The translations under genes were made by a program, and so were the position numbers. Positions 52,376 through 61,900 of a stretch of 64,000 bases of DNA are shown in pieces. Under the pieces are notes generated by a model. The model was not told the origin of the DNA and made no database searches. It saw nothing but the letters and a program-made list of their open reading frames with translations. The DNA comes from Verrucomicrobiia bacterium. Its GTDB lineage: Bacteria > Verrucomicrobiota > Verrucomicrobiia > Verrucomicrobiales > Akkermansiaceae. How positions within the stretch are numbered: the first letter of the stretch is position 1; every line of letters starts with the position of its first letter. The stretch is taken from the NCBI GenBank assembly GCA_947462875.1, contig CANHQJ010000014.1, forward strand, positions 1-64,000, given 5' to 3'.

Positions 52376-55300
52376 TTTTTCCGCATCTCCTTGAGTGATT
52401 CGATCATGCGCTCTCGCTCCAGTGTTTCCAGCTCGATGATGCGCGCGAACACCGGGTCGGCGAGCCGTCCACGGGCGTATTTTGCCCACACGCTGTCGGG
52501 ATAGTCAAACGTAACACGCCGGTAGAGTTGATAGGCACTGTTGATCGCCTCGCCTTTCGCTTTGTACGACTGATCCGAATAGGACGCGGCGAGACGTTCG
52601 TTACTGAGGCCGGCCCAGTAGATCGCCTGCGAGCGGATTTCACGATCATCATACGTTTCGTTGCTGTAAACGATGGTGAACACCTGGATCGCCTTTTGAT
52701 ACTGGTGGGCGCGCATGTAGTTTTGCGCGGAGCGCAGCCCGGCGAGTCCGGCGAGCGGGTCATCGGGGAAACGCTCCTGCAGTTTGGCAAAGACCATGGC
52801 GGCATTCAGGAACTCCGGATAGGAAAGCTCATCGAGGCGCAACACCTCGGCCTTGGAAGCATCGTCTTCTTTTTCGCGCAGCGGGTCCGCCTGTTTTTTC
52901 AACGCGAGGCCCGTCTCCTGGAAGTAGCCGCCGAGACGCGACATGACCGAGGGGATCAATTCGTTGTTCGGATACTTGTAGGCGAGCTTCACGTATTCCT
53001 CGACGGCGTTCTGCGTCTCGCCCATTTTTTCATAGACGAGCGCGGTCTTGAACTGCGCCTTCGCAGCGAACTCGGTCTCGGGATAATCGCTGGGGATTTT
53101 CGAAAAACGGGCGAGCGCGTCCTGATACATCGGCAGCTTGGATTCCTCGTTCTTCGCCAGGTCCGCGTACTCCTGCGCGAGATTGCCTAACAGATATTCG
53201 GCATGGGCGCGCATCTCGTCATCGCGGTGCGTGGCGATGGCCTCGGCCAGCAGTTTCCGCGCCTGGGCGATTTCGCGACGGGCGAGGCTTTCCTCTTCCA
53301 TCTCACGGTGCTTTTTGGCGAGCTCGAAAAAGCACTCGGCGAGAGTGAAGCTCGTTTTCACCGCCATTTCATCCCCGGTGAAGCGTTTGCTGAAGGGCTC
53401 GATGAAACCATCCGCTCCCCTGTTCACGGAAATCGCCTGAGCAGGCACGGATGGATCTCCCGCATACGAAATTTTCACATCATCGCCATAGCGCACGGGA
53501 AAGCCGTTGAGGGCGACAGGCGGCAGCTGGGCCGGCGTTTTTTCCTCCGCATAGCTGAGCGCGAACACCCCTTTGAAAATGCCGCTGTGCGCATCCGTTT
53601 CCTGAAGCTCGTATTCAGTCTTGATGCCGCTGCTGGCTTCGATGGAGACCTTGGCCACATCGCGATCCGGACCGCGGTCGAGGCCGCGATCGATAAGGCG
53701 GAGATAGAGTTTTTCACCGACGAAGGCCTTGGCCAGCGCTTCCTGGTAGCCGTTTTGCATGACATCGAGAAAGGCGTGGCTTTCGACTTTGAAGTCCAAC
53801 AATTTCCACTGGACCTGATCCTTGGCATCTTTGTAGGGGAAGCCCATGTGCACGATATCGCCGACCTTGACGGCAAGTCCCTCGGGCAATGCCGAATCCG
53901 ACAATGCCTCGGCGGCCTTGGTGGCGAAGCTGCGCTCGGGAAGATCGCCGAGGATGAGCGGGATGCTGAACGAAAAACGTCCTTCTTCGAGAGGCGGCTC
54001 GTTCGTGGGCGCAACGGGAGTGGCGTCGATCTGGTAGCCGCTGGGAGCAAGAACGGCCGCCTGGACGAGAGCGCCCTTGAGCTTGAGCGTGCCAGGCGCG
54101 GCGACATCGAACGGTTTTTTCAGCTCCTCCTTGCTTGCCTTGCGCCCGGCATCGGTCTGCACGAAGGCATTGACCTCGCTGCTGCCGGCGAGGGCGAGAT
54201 GCGGTACGACCACATCAAAACGCAGGCTGGCTCCGACAATCGCGGCATGCACCGCAGGGGTGCCATCGGCGTATTGATAATCGATCGTGCGGCGTGGCAG
54301 AATGACTTCCTCTTTGGAGGCATCGGACTGCTTGCCCGCCTTGACGACACCGGCGGGTTTTTCCAGCACCTTGCTGCTCATCGGATAGGCCGCCACTTTC
54401 GGTTCCGTGTAGCGGGCGTGCTCGATGAGCACGGAGCGCTCGGTAGGAATGCCCGGTATGAGATTTTCGGCATCGAGATACGTCGCCGTGATGGTGCCAC
54501 CCTCCGCGACTTTGATTTCCGAAGAGCGCGCGGGTTCACCGGGCACGGGGAACACACGGCCAAGAAAACGTCCGCTGTGCTCCTCGGTCTCGACCGCCTT
54601 GACCGTCGCGGTGCCGCCGCTGCTGGATACGACTTTGAACTCGATGATGTCCTTTTCCGGACTGCTGTCCATGTCGGCATCGTCGATGACAATGGCAACG
54701 GGGTCATCGAAACGGAATCGGCGAATCGGCTCCAGAACGAGCTCGCGGCCTTCCTCCGTCGTGATGTAAGTGAGGAACGAAGCCGTTACCAAGGCATCAT
54801 TGAATGCGACGGTGAGCCGTTGCTCATGGCGGTTGCGCTTGGGAGTGGCCGAGCGGGAGTCATCGTAGCGCGCGGTGATTTGATCACCCGGCAGAACTTC
54901 CAACTGCATGTTTTCCCGCAGAGTCATGTAGTCCTGCGCGACGGGAAGCAGCGCCTTGCCGGATCGATCCGTTAGAGTCACCTTGCGGATGGATGGAGCG
55001 CCACCCTCGAAGCCGTGGATGACCAGGCGCACCAAGCGCGCACGCGTTTGATCGCCGAAACTCACTTCCATCGTCCCCGCGGCATTCTTTGCCAGCGTGG
55101 CGGGTTGCGGGAGCAGCGCCTTCGCATCCGGCGGAAAAGTAGAAGGATCAAACATCGCGTCCGGGCAGGCCACGAGATCCTGTTTCCCCGGCTCATCGCA
55201 GAGCAATTGCGGTTTGGATTTGAGCATCGTATCGCGTCCCGCATTGCGCCAGACCTGGATCTCGTGCAGTCCGGCGGCGAGCTCGCGTTCGATCAGCAAG

Positions 55301-58300
55301 GGATTTTCCGCATCGGCCGCGGCGGGCATGCCATCGATGAGGAAGATCGTTTGTCCATCGTTCGGATAACCCGTGAGCTCGAACCGTCGGATCGCGGCGC
55401 GGGGCTGATGGAAAAGGGCGCGGTAGCGGATCAGCCCCGAGTAGCCCGGGTGCCCGGTTTCCACCATGGGCAGCGGCGCGGCGGAGAGGCTTTTCACCGT
55501 GGCGGAGAGATACTTGATCGATGCGCGATTCGAGGTGAGCTCCATCTTTTCCTGCCAGTCCTCCGGCAGCGCGCGGGATTCCGGCTTGGAAACCTCGATG
55601 CCGCCGCGGAAGGTGGGAAACGAGGAAACATGCGGCCTGCCATCCCATACCGGCGTGTCTTCGGGGAAACGGGCGCGTGTGGTCCAGTCCTTGCCATTGA
55701 GCGATGTTTGCAGCACGAAGCGCGTGAGTTGCTGGCCTTTTTCGCCGATATCGATCGCCATCTTGTCGAGCGGGACGTTGTCATTGAGATCGATGCCGAA
55801 AACGCGCGCGTTTTCCGTGTCTCCCACATTCCCCTGCCATCCGGGATACTCCTTGGCGCTGATGGTCATGTTGGGATCGCGGCCGGGGGCGCTCTCCGAA
55901 GCGAACGCCAGAGCCTGCGCGCCGGTGGTCGGCACGATGCCCTCAAACTCACCGCTGAAGGGCGAGGTTTCCTTCAGAACGAGTTGGCGGATTTCATCAC
56001 CGCTGGATGTTTGCAAGCCGATGGTGACTTCATCGATGCCCGGCGTGATGCTGTGATCGGGATCGGTGACGCGCACATAGACCGGATTTCCCGGACGCAC
56101 CGCGCGGGTGCCGAGAGCGGCCTGCGCGGTGGAAAGGCCGAGCTCCTCGATGTCGAGCCGGCGCTCACCTTCACGCGCGGGAAACGCACCGGCGGAAAAG
56201 GCGAGGCGCGCATCCGATGCCACACCGATCACGATCTCGGGATCGGCGGGCAGGTCTTTCATCTTCGCGCGGAAACGTTCGGAGTAGCCGAAACGGATCT
56301 CGTCCACGCCGAGAATTTGCAGCACCTTGTCGCCCGGAGTCGGCGGACCAAGAGCGGTGGGCACATCCGCGCGGAATTTTTCCTTGCTGTCGCCGAGCTG
56401 ATAGAGAAGCACGCGCTCGCGGTCGCCGGACTTCGCCCAGATCTCCACTTCGATATCGGCACCGACACCGGAAACATTCAGCGTGGGGTCACGCAGATTG
56501 ATCTTCACCGCCTCACCGGGGACGATGACCGTTTTATCCTGCGATGGTCCGAGCTCGATCTCGCTGGCCTCCACGAGCTTGCGCATCTCGTAATGGATTC
56601 TGCCGCGGAGAATCAGCGCATCCGCGTGTTTCGGCTCCTGGCGCAGGACCTGCTCGATCTCCTCCAAGGCCTCAGCGTAGCTCTCCTGATCCATCAGGAC
56701 CTCGGCACGGGCGTAGCGGACACGTTTGCGAAACTCCGGCTCCTTGAGCTTCATCAGCGTATCGAGCTCCGTCATCGCGGCACCGAAATTTTTCGAAACG
56801 CGATCCACCTTCACCGAGCCGAGCGCGGCCATGAGCTGCATTTCCGAGCCCGCGTATTCGGCAGCCTCGGCGACCTTGCGGTACCAGGCACGCGAGGTAG
56901 GCAGGGCGCCCTTGCGGAAAGCGAGATCGGCATAGGCGATCTTGAGACGCGCATCCTGATCGACGCTGAACGAGCCCTCCGCCTGACGTGCCCATATGGT
57001 GAGTTCCTTGATGAGATTTTCGGCCTCCTGATCGCGGTTCGCCTCGATCGTGCGCTGGAGCAGCCAGAAGCCGTAATCGATCGAAAGCGAGCGCAGCACG
57101 GGAATCAACTGATCGGTGTGACCGAGATAGAGTTGCCAGGCGGACTCCAGATTGCCGAGGGCATACTCGGCTTGGGATTTGTAGATCGGAAAGGCCGGGT
57201 CGGTCTGATCGACAGGAATTTCCACGGCTCCGATTTTCGCGGCGGCGAGACCGGCGGTGGCGCGCAGGTTGGCGAGGATTTCGCTGAACTTGGGAAGGTT
57301 CACCGTGCGTGCGTCGATGGACTGGGACGCGCATCGCGAGAGGGTCAGCGCCAGCGAGGCATTGCCATCCGCGACTGACTTCGCGGCGAGTTTCGCATAA
57401 GAATCCGCTGCCACGATGGCCCAGTTGCCATCACCCGCGAGCGCCGCAGACCACAGCCCGGCCGCAATCTCCTCGAACTGTGCCGCGCGGTTCGCGTCGG
57501 CGGATTCCTGGATGACGCGTGCGGCGAGCGCCTCGTATCCCTGCCTTTTCGGATAGGGACCGAGCGGAGCGAGATCGGTGAAGAGCGATTGCACCGACGC
57601 ACGCAGCGGCTCCGACCAGGTCGGAAGTTTCGCCACAGGTGCCAATCCGAGAAGATTCGGAAAATACCCGGCATTCGTGGCGCGCTGCATGACCGCGGAA
57701 AAAGCAGCCTCCACCGCGGCGGCATCCGCATTCGGTGGCAGTGCCAGCAGTTCGCGAGAAAATTCCTTCTCCTCCTCGCTCTCCGGCGTGGGTGCGTTTT
57801 TTTTGACCTTCTTGCGTTTCTGCTCCGTGACGGGAGCGGGAGCGGTGGCGAGCTCGGGACGTTCCGTGGTAAGGGCCTTGAGCTCATCCTCGGAAATGAG
57901 ATAGGGCACCAGCTTGCGATTCTTCGCGGCGGGCACCTGGAGGTGAACGATGATGCGTGCCTGATCGACAGGCAATGTGCGCAGAGCGGCGAGCAACGGA
58001 GCGGCTTTTTCCGCGCGGCGCGGATTCGTGAACGTGGCAAACACCCCCGAATCTCCCGCGTTGAAATGCATCCAGCCGTGAGCCACCGCGAGCGAGCCCT
58101 CGAAGGGAGCGGCGGCGATGAGCTCTTTGGCCGCCTTCAACGGGGCGTCCATGAGCGTGTCAGGCACCGCGCGTTTCGCGCCGAGAGCCTCCGCCATTTT
58201 TTCCGCAAAAGGAACGGCCTCGATGACCCACGCGATCCTCGCCTTCACGGCGGGGCTGGTATGTTTCGCCGCGGCGAGCCCTTGCAGTGCGGTGAAGAGT

Positions 58301-58935
58301 TCCGGCTGTCTGTAGGTGAAGGTTTCCAGATCCGCCAGCAAATCGGTGAGAACATCGTCGTATGCCTCGCGCGGCTCGTCGCTCTGGTAAATGGCGGTCA
58401 GCCACTGCGCGATGGCAACCAGATCCTTGCGTTCATCGGCTTTGCCAAAAAACCAGGCATCGAACTTGCGGACTTTGCCGAAAGTGCGCAGACGCACGCC
58501 TTCCTCGCGCATCAGCAGATAGGCGGAATCGGTATCGCCGAGGTGATTGATGAGAATCCGGTAGCAGCGTGGCGCGGCGATGGCGGCGGTGGCGGGATCG
58601 AGATTTTGCTGCTTGAGCAGCTTGCGATACAAGCCCACGGCCTGCCGCCACTCACCGGCGAACTCTGCGGATTGGGCGGCGCTGAAAAGCAGCTTCGGAG
58701 AGTCCGCGGCATTCGCGGCGAGCCATGGCTTCACGGCGGCGAATGCGAGGGCGGAGCGGTTTTCCGTGAGACCGAGGTCGAGGATCTCCGTCGCGCCCGC
58801 TTCCGTTTGTGAGGCGGCCGCCTTGAACGCGGTGATGCGGTCATCCAGCGGCGCGGCGATGGCGAGGCCGATGGTCAGAGGCAGGGCGGAAAGACGAAAC
58901 ATAAAGGATGCGTTAGAATTAAGTACTACGTTCAT
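52372..58935 (-). CDS. Giant secreted TPR-containing protein (2187 aa), paralog of the next gene
   Basis: The signal peptide follows MFRLSALPLTIGLAIAAP, so the start could be the ATG at 58902; the ATG at 58935 is given because it overlaps the upstream stop (ATGA) like other joins in this operon. Layout by eye: helical solenoid (about 30-780, TPR-like, e.g. AEVLMDQESYAEALEEIEQV), a long beta-sandwich-rich middle (about 800-1830) with repeated Ig-like phrases (PGNPVYVRVTDPDHS, SSSGGTATVKAVETEEHSGR), and a C-terminal TPR array (about 1870-2187; RAHAEYLLGNLAQEYADLAK, EEYVKLAYKYPNNELIPSVM). It is closely related in layout to the upstream gene. Probably a periplasmic or outer-envelope scaffold. Function unknown. 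Confidence 0.8.
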   Translation of the reverse strand: MNVVLNSNASFMFRLSALPLTIGLAIAAPLDDRITAFKAAASQTEAGATEILDLGLTENRSALAFAAVKPWLAANAADSPKLLFSAAQSAEFAGEWRQAVGLYRKLLKQQNLDPATAAIAAPRCYRILINHLGDTDSAYLLMREEGVRLRTFGKVRKFDAWFFGKADERKDLVAIAQWLTAIYQSDEPREAYDDVLTDLLADLETFTYRQPELFTALQGLAAAKHTSPAVKARIAWVIEAVPFAEKMAEALGAKRAVPDTLMDAPLKAAKELIAAAPFEGSLAVAHGWMHFNAGDSGVFATFTNPRRAEKAAPLLAALRTLPVDQARIIVHLQVPAAKNRKLVPYLISEDELKALTTERPELATAPAPVTEQKRKKVKKNAPTPESEEEKEFSRELLALPPNADAAAVEAAFSAVMQRATNAGYFPNLLGLAPVAKLPTWSEPLRASVQSLFTDLAPLGPYPKRQGYEALAARVIQESADANRAAQFEEIAAGLWSAALAGDGNWAIVAADSYAKLAAKSVADGNASLALTLSRCASQSIDARTVNLPKFSEILANLRATAGLAAAKIGAVEIPVDQTDPAFPIYKSQAEYALGNLESAWQLYLGHTDQLIPVLRSLSIDYGFWLLQRTIEANRDQEAENLIKELTIWARQAEGSFSVDQDARLKIAYADLAFRKGALPTSRAWYRKVAEAAEYAGSEMQLMAALGSVKVDRVSKNFGAAMTELDTLMKLKEPEFRKRVRYARAEVLMDQESYAEALEEIEQVLRQEPKHADALILRGRIHYEMRKLVEASEIELGPSQDKTVIVPGEAVKINLRDPTLNVSGVGADIEVEIWAKSGDRERVLLYQLGDSKEKFRADVPTALGPPTPGDKVLQILGVDEIRFGYSERFRAKMKDLPADPEIVIGVASDARLAFSAGAFPAREGERRLDIEELGLSTAQAALGTRAVRPGNPVYVRVTDPDHSITPGIDEVTIGLQTSSGDEIRQLVLKETSPFSGEFEGIVPTTGAQALAFASESAPGRDPNMTISAKEYPGWQGNVGDTENARVFGIDLNDNVPLDKMAIDIGEKGQQLTRFVLQTSLNGKDWTTRARFPEDTPVWDGRPHVSSFPTFRGGIEVSKPESRALPEDWQEKMELTSNRASIKYLSATVKSLSAAPLPMVETGHPGYSGLIRYRALFHQPRAAIRRFELTGYPNDGQTIFLIDGMPAAADAENPLLIERELAAGLHEIQVWRNAGRDTMLKSKPQLLCDEPGKQDLVACPDAMFDPSTFPPDAKALLPQPATLAKNAAGTMEVSFGDQTRARLVRLVIHGFEGGAPSIRKVTLTDRSGKALLPVAQDYMTLRENMQLEVLPGDQITARYDDSRSATPKRNRHEQRLTVAFNDALVTASFLTYITTEEGRELVLEPIRRFRFDDPVAIVIDDADMDSSPEKDIIEFKVVSSSGGTATVKAVETEEHSGRFLGRVFPVPGEPARSSEIKVAEGGTITATYLDAENLIPGIPTERSVLIEHARYTEPKVAAYPMSSKVLEKPAGVVKAGKQSDASKEEVILPRRTIDYQYADGTPAVHAAIVGASLRFDVVVPHLALAGSSEVNAFVQTDAGRKASKEELKKPFDVAAPGTLKLKGALVQAAVLAPSGYQIDATPVAPTNEPPLEEGRFSFSIPLILGDLPERSFATKAAEALSDSALPEGLAVKVGDIVHMGFPYKDAKDQVQWKLLDFKVESHAFLDVMQNGYQEALAKAFVGEKLYLRLIDRGLDRGPDRDVAKVSIEASSGIKTEYELQETDAHSGIFKGVFALSYAEEKTPAQLPPVALNGFPVRYGDDVKISYAGDPSVPAQAISVNRGADGFIEPFSKRFTGDEMAVKTSFTLAECFFELAKKHREMEEESLARREIAQARKLLAEAIATHRDDEMRAHAEYLLGNLAQEYADLAKNEESKLPMYQDALARFSKIPSDYPETEFAAKAQFKTALVYEKMGETQNAVEEYVKLAYKYPNNELIPSVMSRLGGYFQETGLALKKQADPLREKEDDASKAEVLRLDELSYPEFLNAAMVFAKLQERFPDDPLAGLAGLRSAQNYMRAHQYQKAIQVFTIVYSNETYDDREIRSQAIYWAGLSNERLAASYSDQSYKAKGEAINSAYQLYRRVTFDYPDSVWAKYARGRLADPVFARIIELETLERERMIESLKEMRKK

Positions 58936-61900
58936 CGTTGCTCAGCCTCCAATCGTTCCAGTTCGAGTTTGTTTTCCAGGTCCAGCAGACTTTGCTGGGA
59001 CAGTTGGCCGCGGGCGAAGGCGGCCCATTCGCTTTCCGGGAAATCATAGGTCAGGCGCTTGAACATCGAGTAGGCGGCCATCGGCTGACGCAGCGCCTGG
59101 TAGCTCATGCCGGCCCAGTACATCGCCTGCGCGCGGATGGTTTTGCCATCGTAGCCCTGTTCGGCGATGACGCGCTGGAAGGCATCGATGGCTTCCTGGT
59201 GCTTGGCGGCGCGCATGTAGGCCTGCCCGGCACGCAGACCAGCCTGCCCGGCCAATGAGTCGCTGGGGAAACGCTCCTGCAAGCGACCGAAAATCTGTGC
59301 CGTCTTCAGGTATTCCGCGACCGCCATTTTTTTCAGCGCCTCGCCCTCGAAGCGGGCATCCTTGTCTTCCTCCGGTTTTTCCAACAGCGGCTTCGCTTGC
59401 GCTTCATACTCGCTGGCTTTTTTGAGGAAATGGGTGCCGAGCCGCGCCATGGACGTGGCGAGGAACTCGGAGTCAGGATACTTGTAGGCGAGCTTCACGT
59501 ATTCCTGCGCGGCGATTTCCGGCTCTTTCAGGCGCTCGTAAATGGTGGCGATCTGGTACTGCGCCTTCGAGGCATGGATGGTCTGGCTGTAGCTGCCGGT
59601 GACATTGAGGAAACGCGATAGCGCGGCGCGGTAGCGGGTTTCCCGGACTTCCGGTTCCTTGGTGGCATCTGCCTCTTCCATGGTCAGCGTGCCTAACAGA
59701 TACTCGGCATGGGCGCGCGTGTCGGGATCGGTGAACTGATCCATCGCTTTGGAAAGCAGCTGCTTGGCACTCTCGTATTCGAGCGCGGCGGCATCGTGCT
59801 CTTCGAGCTTGCGGTGGCGTTTGGCCACTTCCAGATAGGCCTCGGCGAGCGAGAACTGCGTGCGCATGGCGATCTGCGGGTCGTCGTATTTTTTCGAAAA
59901 CGGCTCAATGGTGCCATCCGCGCCCTTGCTGACCGTCACTTGCAGGATGTCGGTCTTGAGGCCCTTCGCATCGGTGTATCGCGCGGCGACGGTATCGCCG
60001 TAGGTCACGGGAAATCCGTTCTGGCGCACATCGTAGGGCGCGGCGGCGTCCGGCTTCGCCTCCGCTGGCGCGGCGTAGGAAAGCTGATAGCCCGCCTTGA
60101 AGATGCCCGTGTGCGGACCGCTCTCGTGCAGTTCCACCGTGTGCTTGGCACCGGATTTCGATTGCATGAGCACGCGCACCACATCCGGTGCGTCGGTGAG
60201 ATCCGCGCCGAGATCGATCACGCGCAGGTTGAGATTTTCCCCGACGAAGGCGCTGGTCACCGGTGCGCGGAATTCCTCGTTCATGATATCGAATACCGGA
60301 TGCGTCACCACCTGCGTGCTGGTGGTGAGCCATTGCTCCTTGCCTTCCGCATCGGTGAAGCAAAAGCCGAAATGCACACGCTCGCCGGGACGGACCACGA
60401 GACCGTGGGGCGAGAGCGTCACATCATCCGAGCCATCCAGCGAGTTTCTCGCGCGATTCGCCATCTCGCGGCGCTCTTCGTCGGTGAGCGCTCCATACTC
60501 GGGCAGCGTGCCGACGATCAAAGGCACGGAAAGATAGAAACGGTCAAACTCCAGATTTTCTCCGGCACTCATCGGGGACTCCTTGAGATAAAAAGGCAGC
60601 AGCGGAATTTGCGACCAGCGATCGTTGTGACCGATCGGCTTCGCCAGAATGCCCTGCAGCTCCAGTGTGCCCGGGGCATTGATATTGAAGCCCGTGGCCG
60701 TTTCGCCAGCGGCCTTGCGTCCGGCATCCGTCTGCGCATAGACCGAGACATGGGAGGCGACGCCGAGTGCGAGTTGCGGCGCGACGAGTTCCAAGAACAT
60801 GCTCTGGCCGAGCACCGCCTGGAAGCCCCCCTCGGGAGGTTTTTCAGCAGGGAGAATGGTTTGCTTCAGCTGCCAACTCTCCGCCACCGCTTCGCTGGCG
60901 ATGCGGTTTTCCTGATCCTGCGCCTGGTTGCGCGGCTCGAAGCCATGTTGCAGCGAACGCATGGTGCCTCGCGGGATGGGGCTGACAGTGGCGTGCGAAA
61001 GCTGGAACTGCGGGGCACGGAAAGACGCGTGCCGGATCACGGCGATGCGCTCGGTGGGAACGCCGGGACGGTTGTTTTCCTGGTCCAGATAGCGCGCGGT
61101 GATGGCGGCACCACTCGCGACCTGGATCTGGTTTTCCCCGGCACTGCCGGATACCGGCGTGATCGTGAGTTGGAAAATACCGGTGGAGTCGCCAGTCTCG
61201 ATGGCCTCATACTCCTTCGATCCAGCGGCGCTTTCCAGCTTCACCGTGACCTTGTCCCGCTCGACCGTGGCATCCCTGTCGGCATCGTGGATGGCGAGGG
61301 TGAGCGGCTTGTCGTACGAGAAACGTAGTAGTTTCTCATAGTACGGCTGCGGCTCGCCCAAACGGGCATCCATGCGCGGCTCCATGTCCGCAAACTCCGC
61401 GAGGGCATCGGTGAAGGAGACTGTCAGAAAACGCTCGTGGCGTTCCTTCGCCTTGGTGACAAAACGGTCGTCCACATAGCGCACGGAAATTTTATCACCG
61501 GTGAGCATTTCCAGCGTGTCGTTCTTGTTCAGCGCCGCGAAGTCCTGCGCGACGGGCAGCACGACCTTGCCTGCGGAGTCGGTGAGCGCGAGTTTGTTCA
61601 ACGCGGGTGCCGGGCCTTCCTGCTCGACCATCACGAGGCGCATCAGGCGAGCGCGCGAGTCCTTGGCGAACTTCACCTGGAACTCCGTGCCCCCGGCATT
61701 CGCCTCCACCGTGGCGGGGGCGTTGCGCTGATCGACAAACGCGGCGGGGAACGAGGCGGGATCGAAAAACGAATCCGGGCAATCCGTTAGATTTTCCGGA
61801 TCGATGAGATTCGCCTGCAGTTTCACATTCCGGCCGAATCCGATCTGGTTGAGCCAGCCGGTCGCCCAGATTTCCAGGCGATGGATGCCCGGCTTCAGAG

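Noticed and set aside
55015-57378. Plus-strand open frame of 787 codons
   Set aside because: Antisense to the giant TPR gene and without any recognisable motif.
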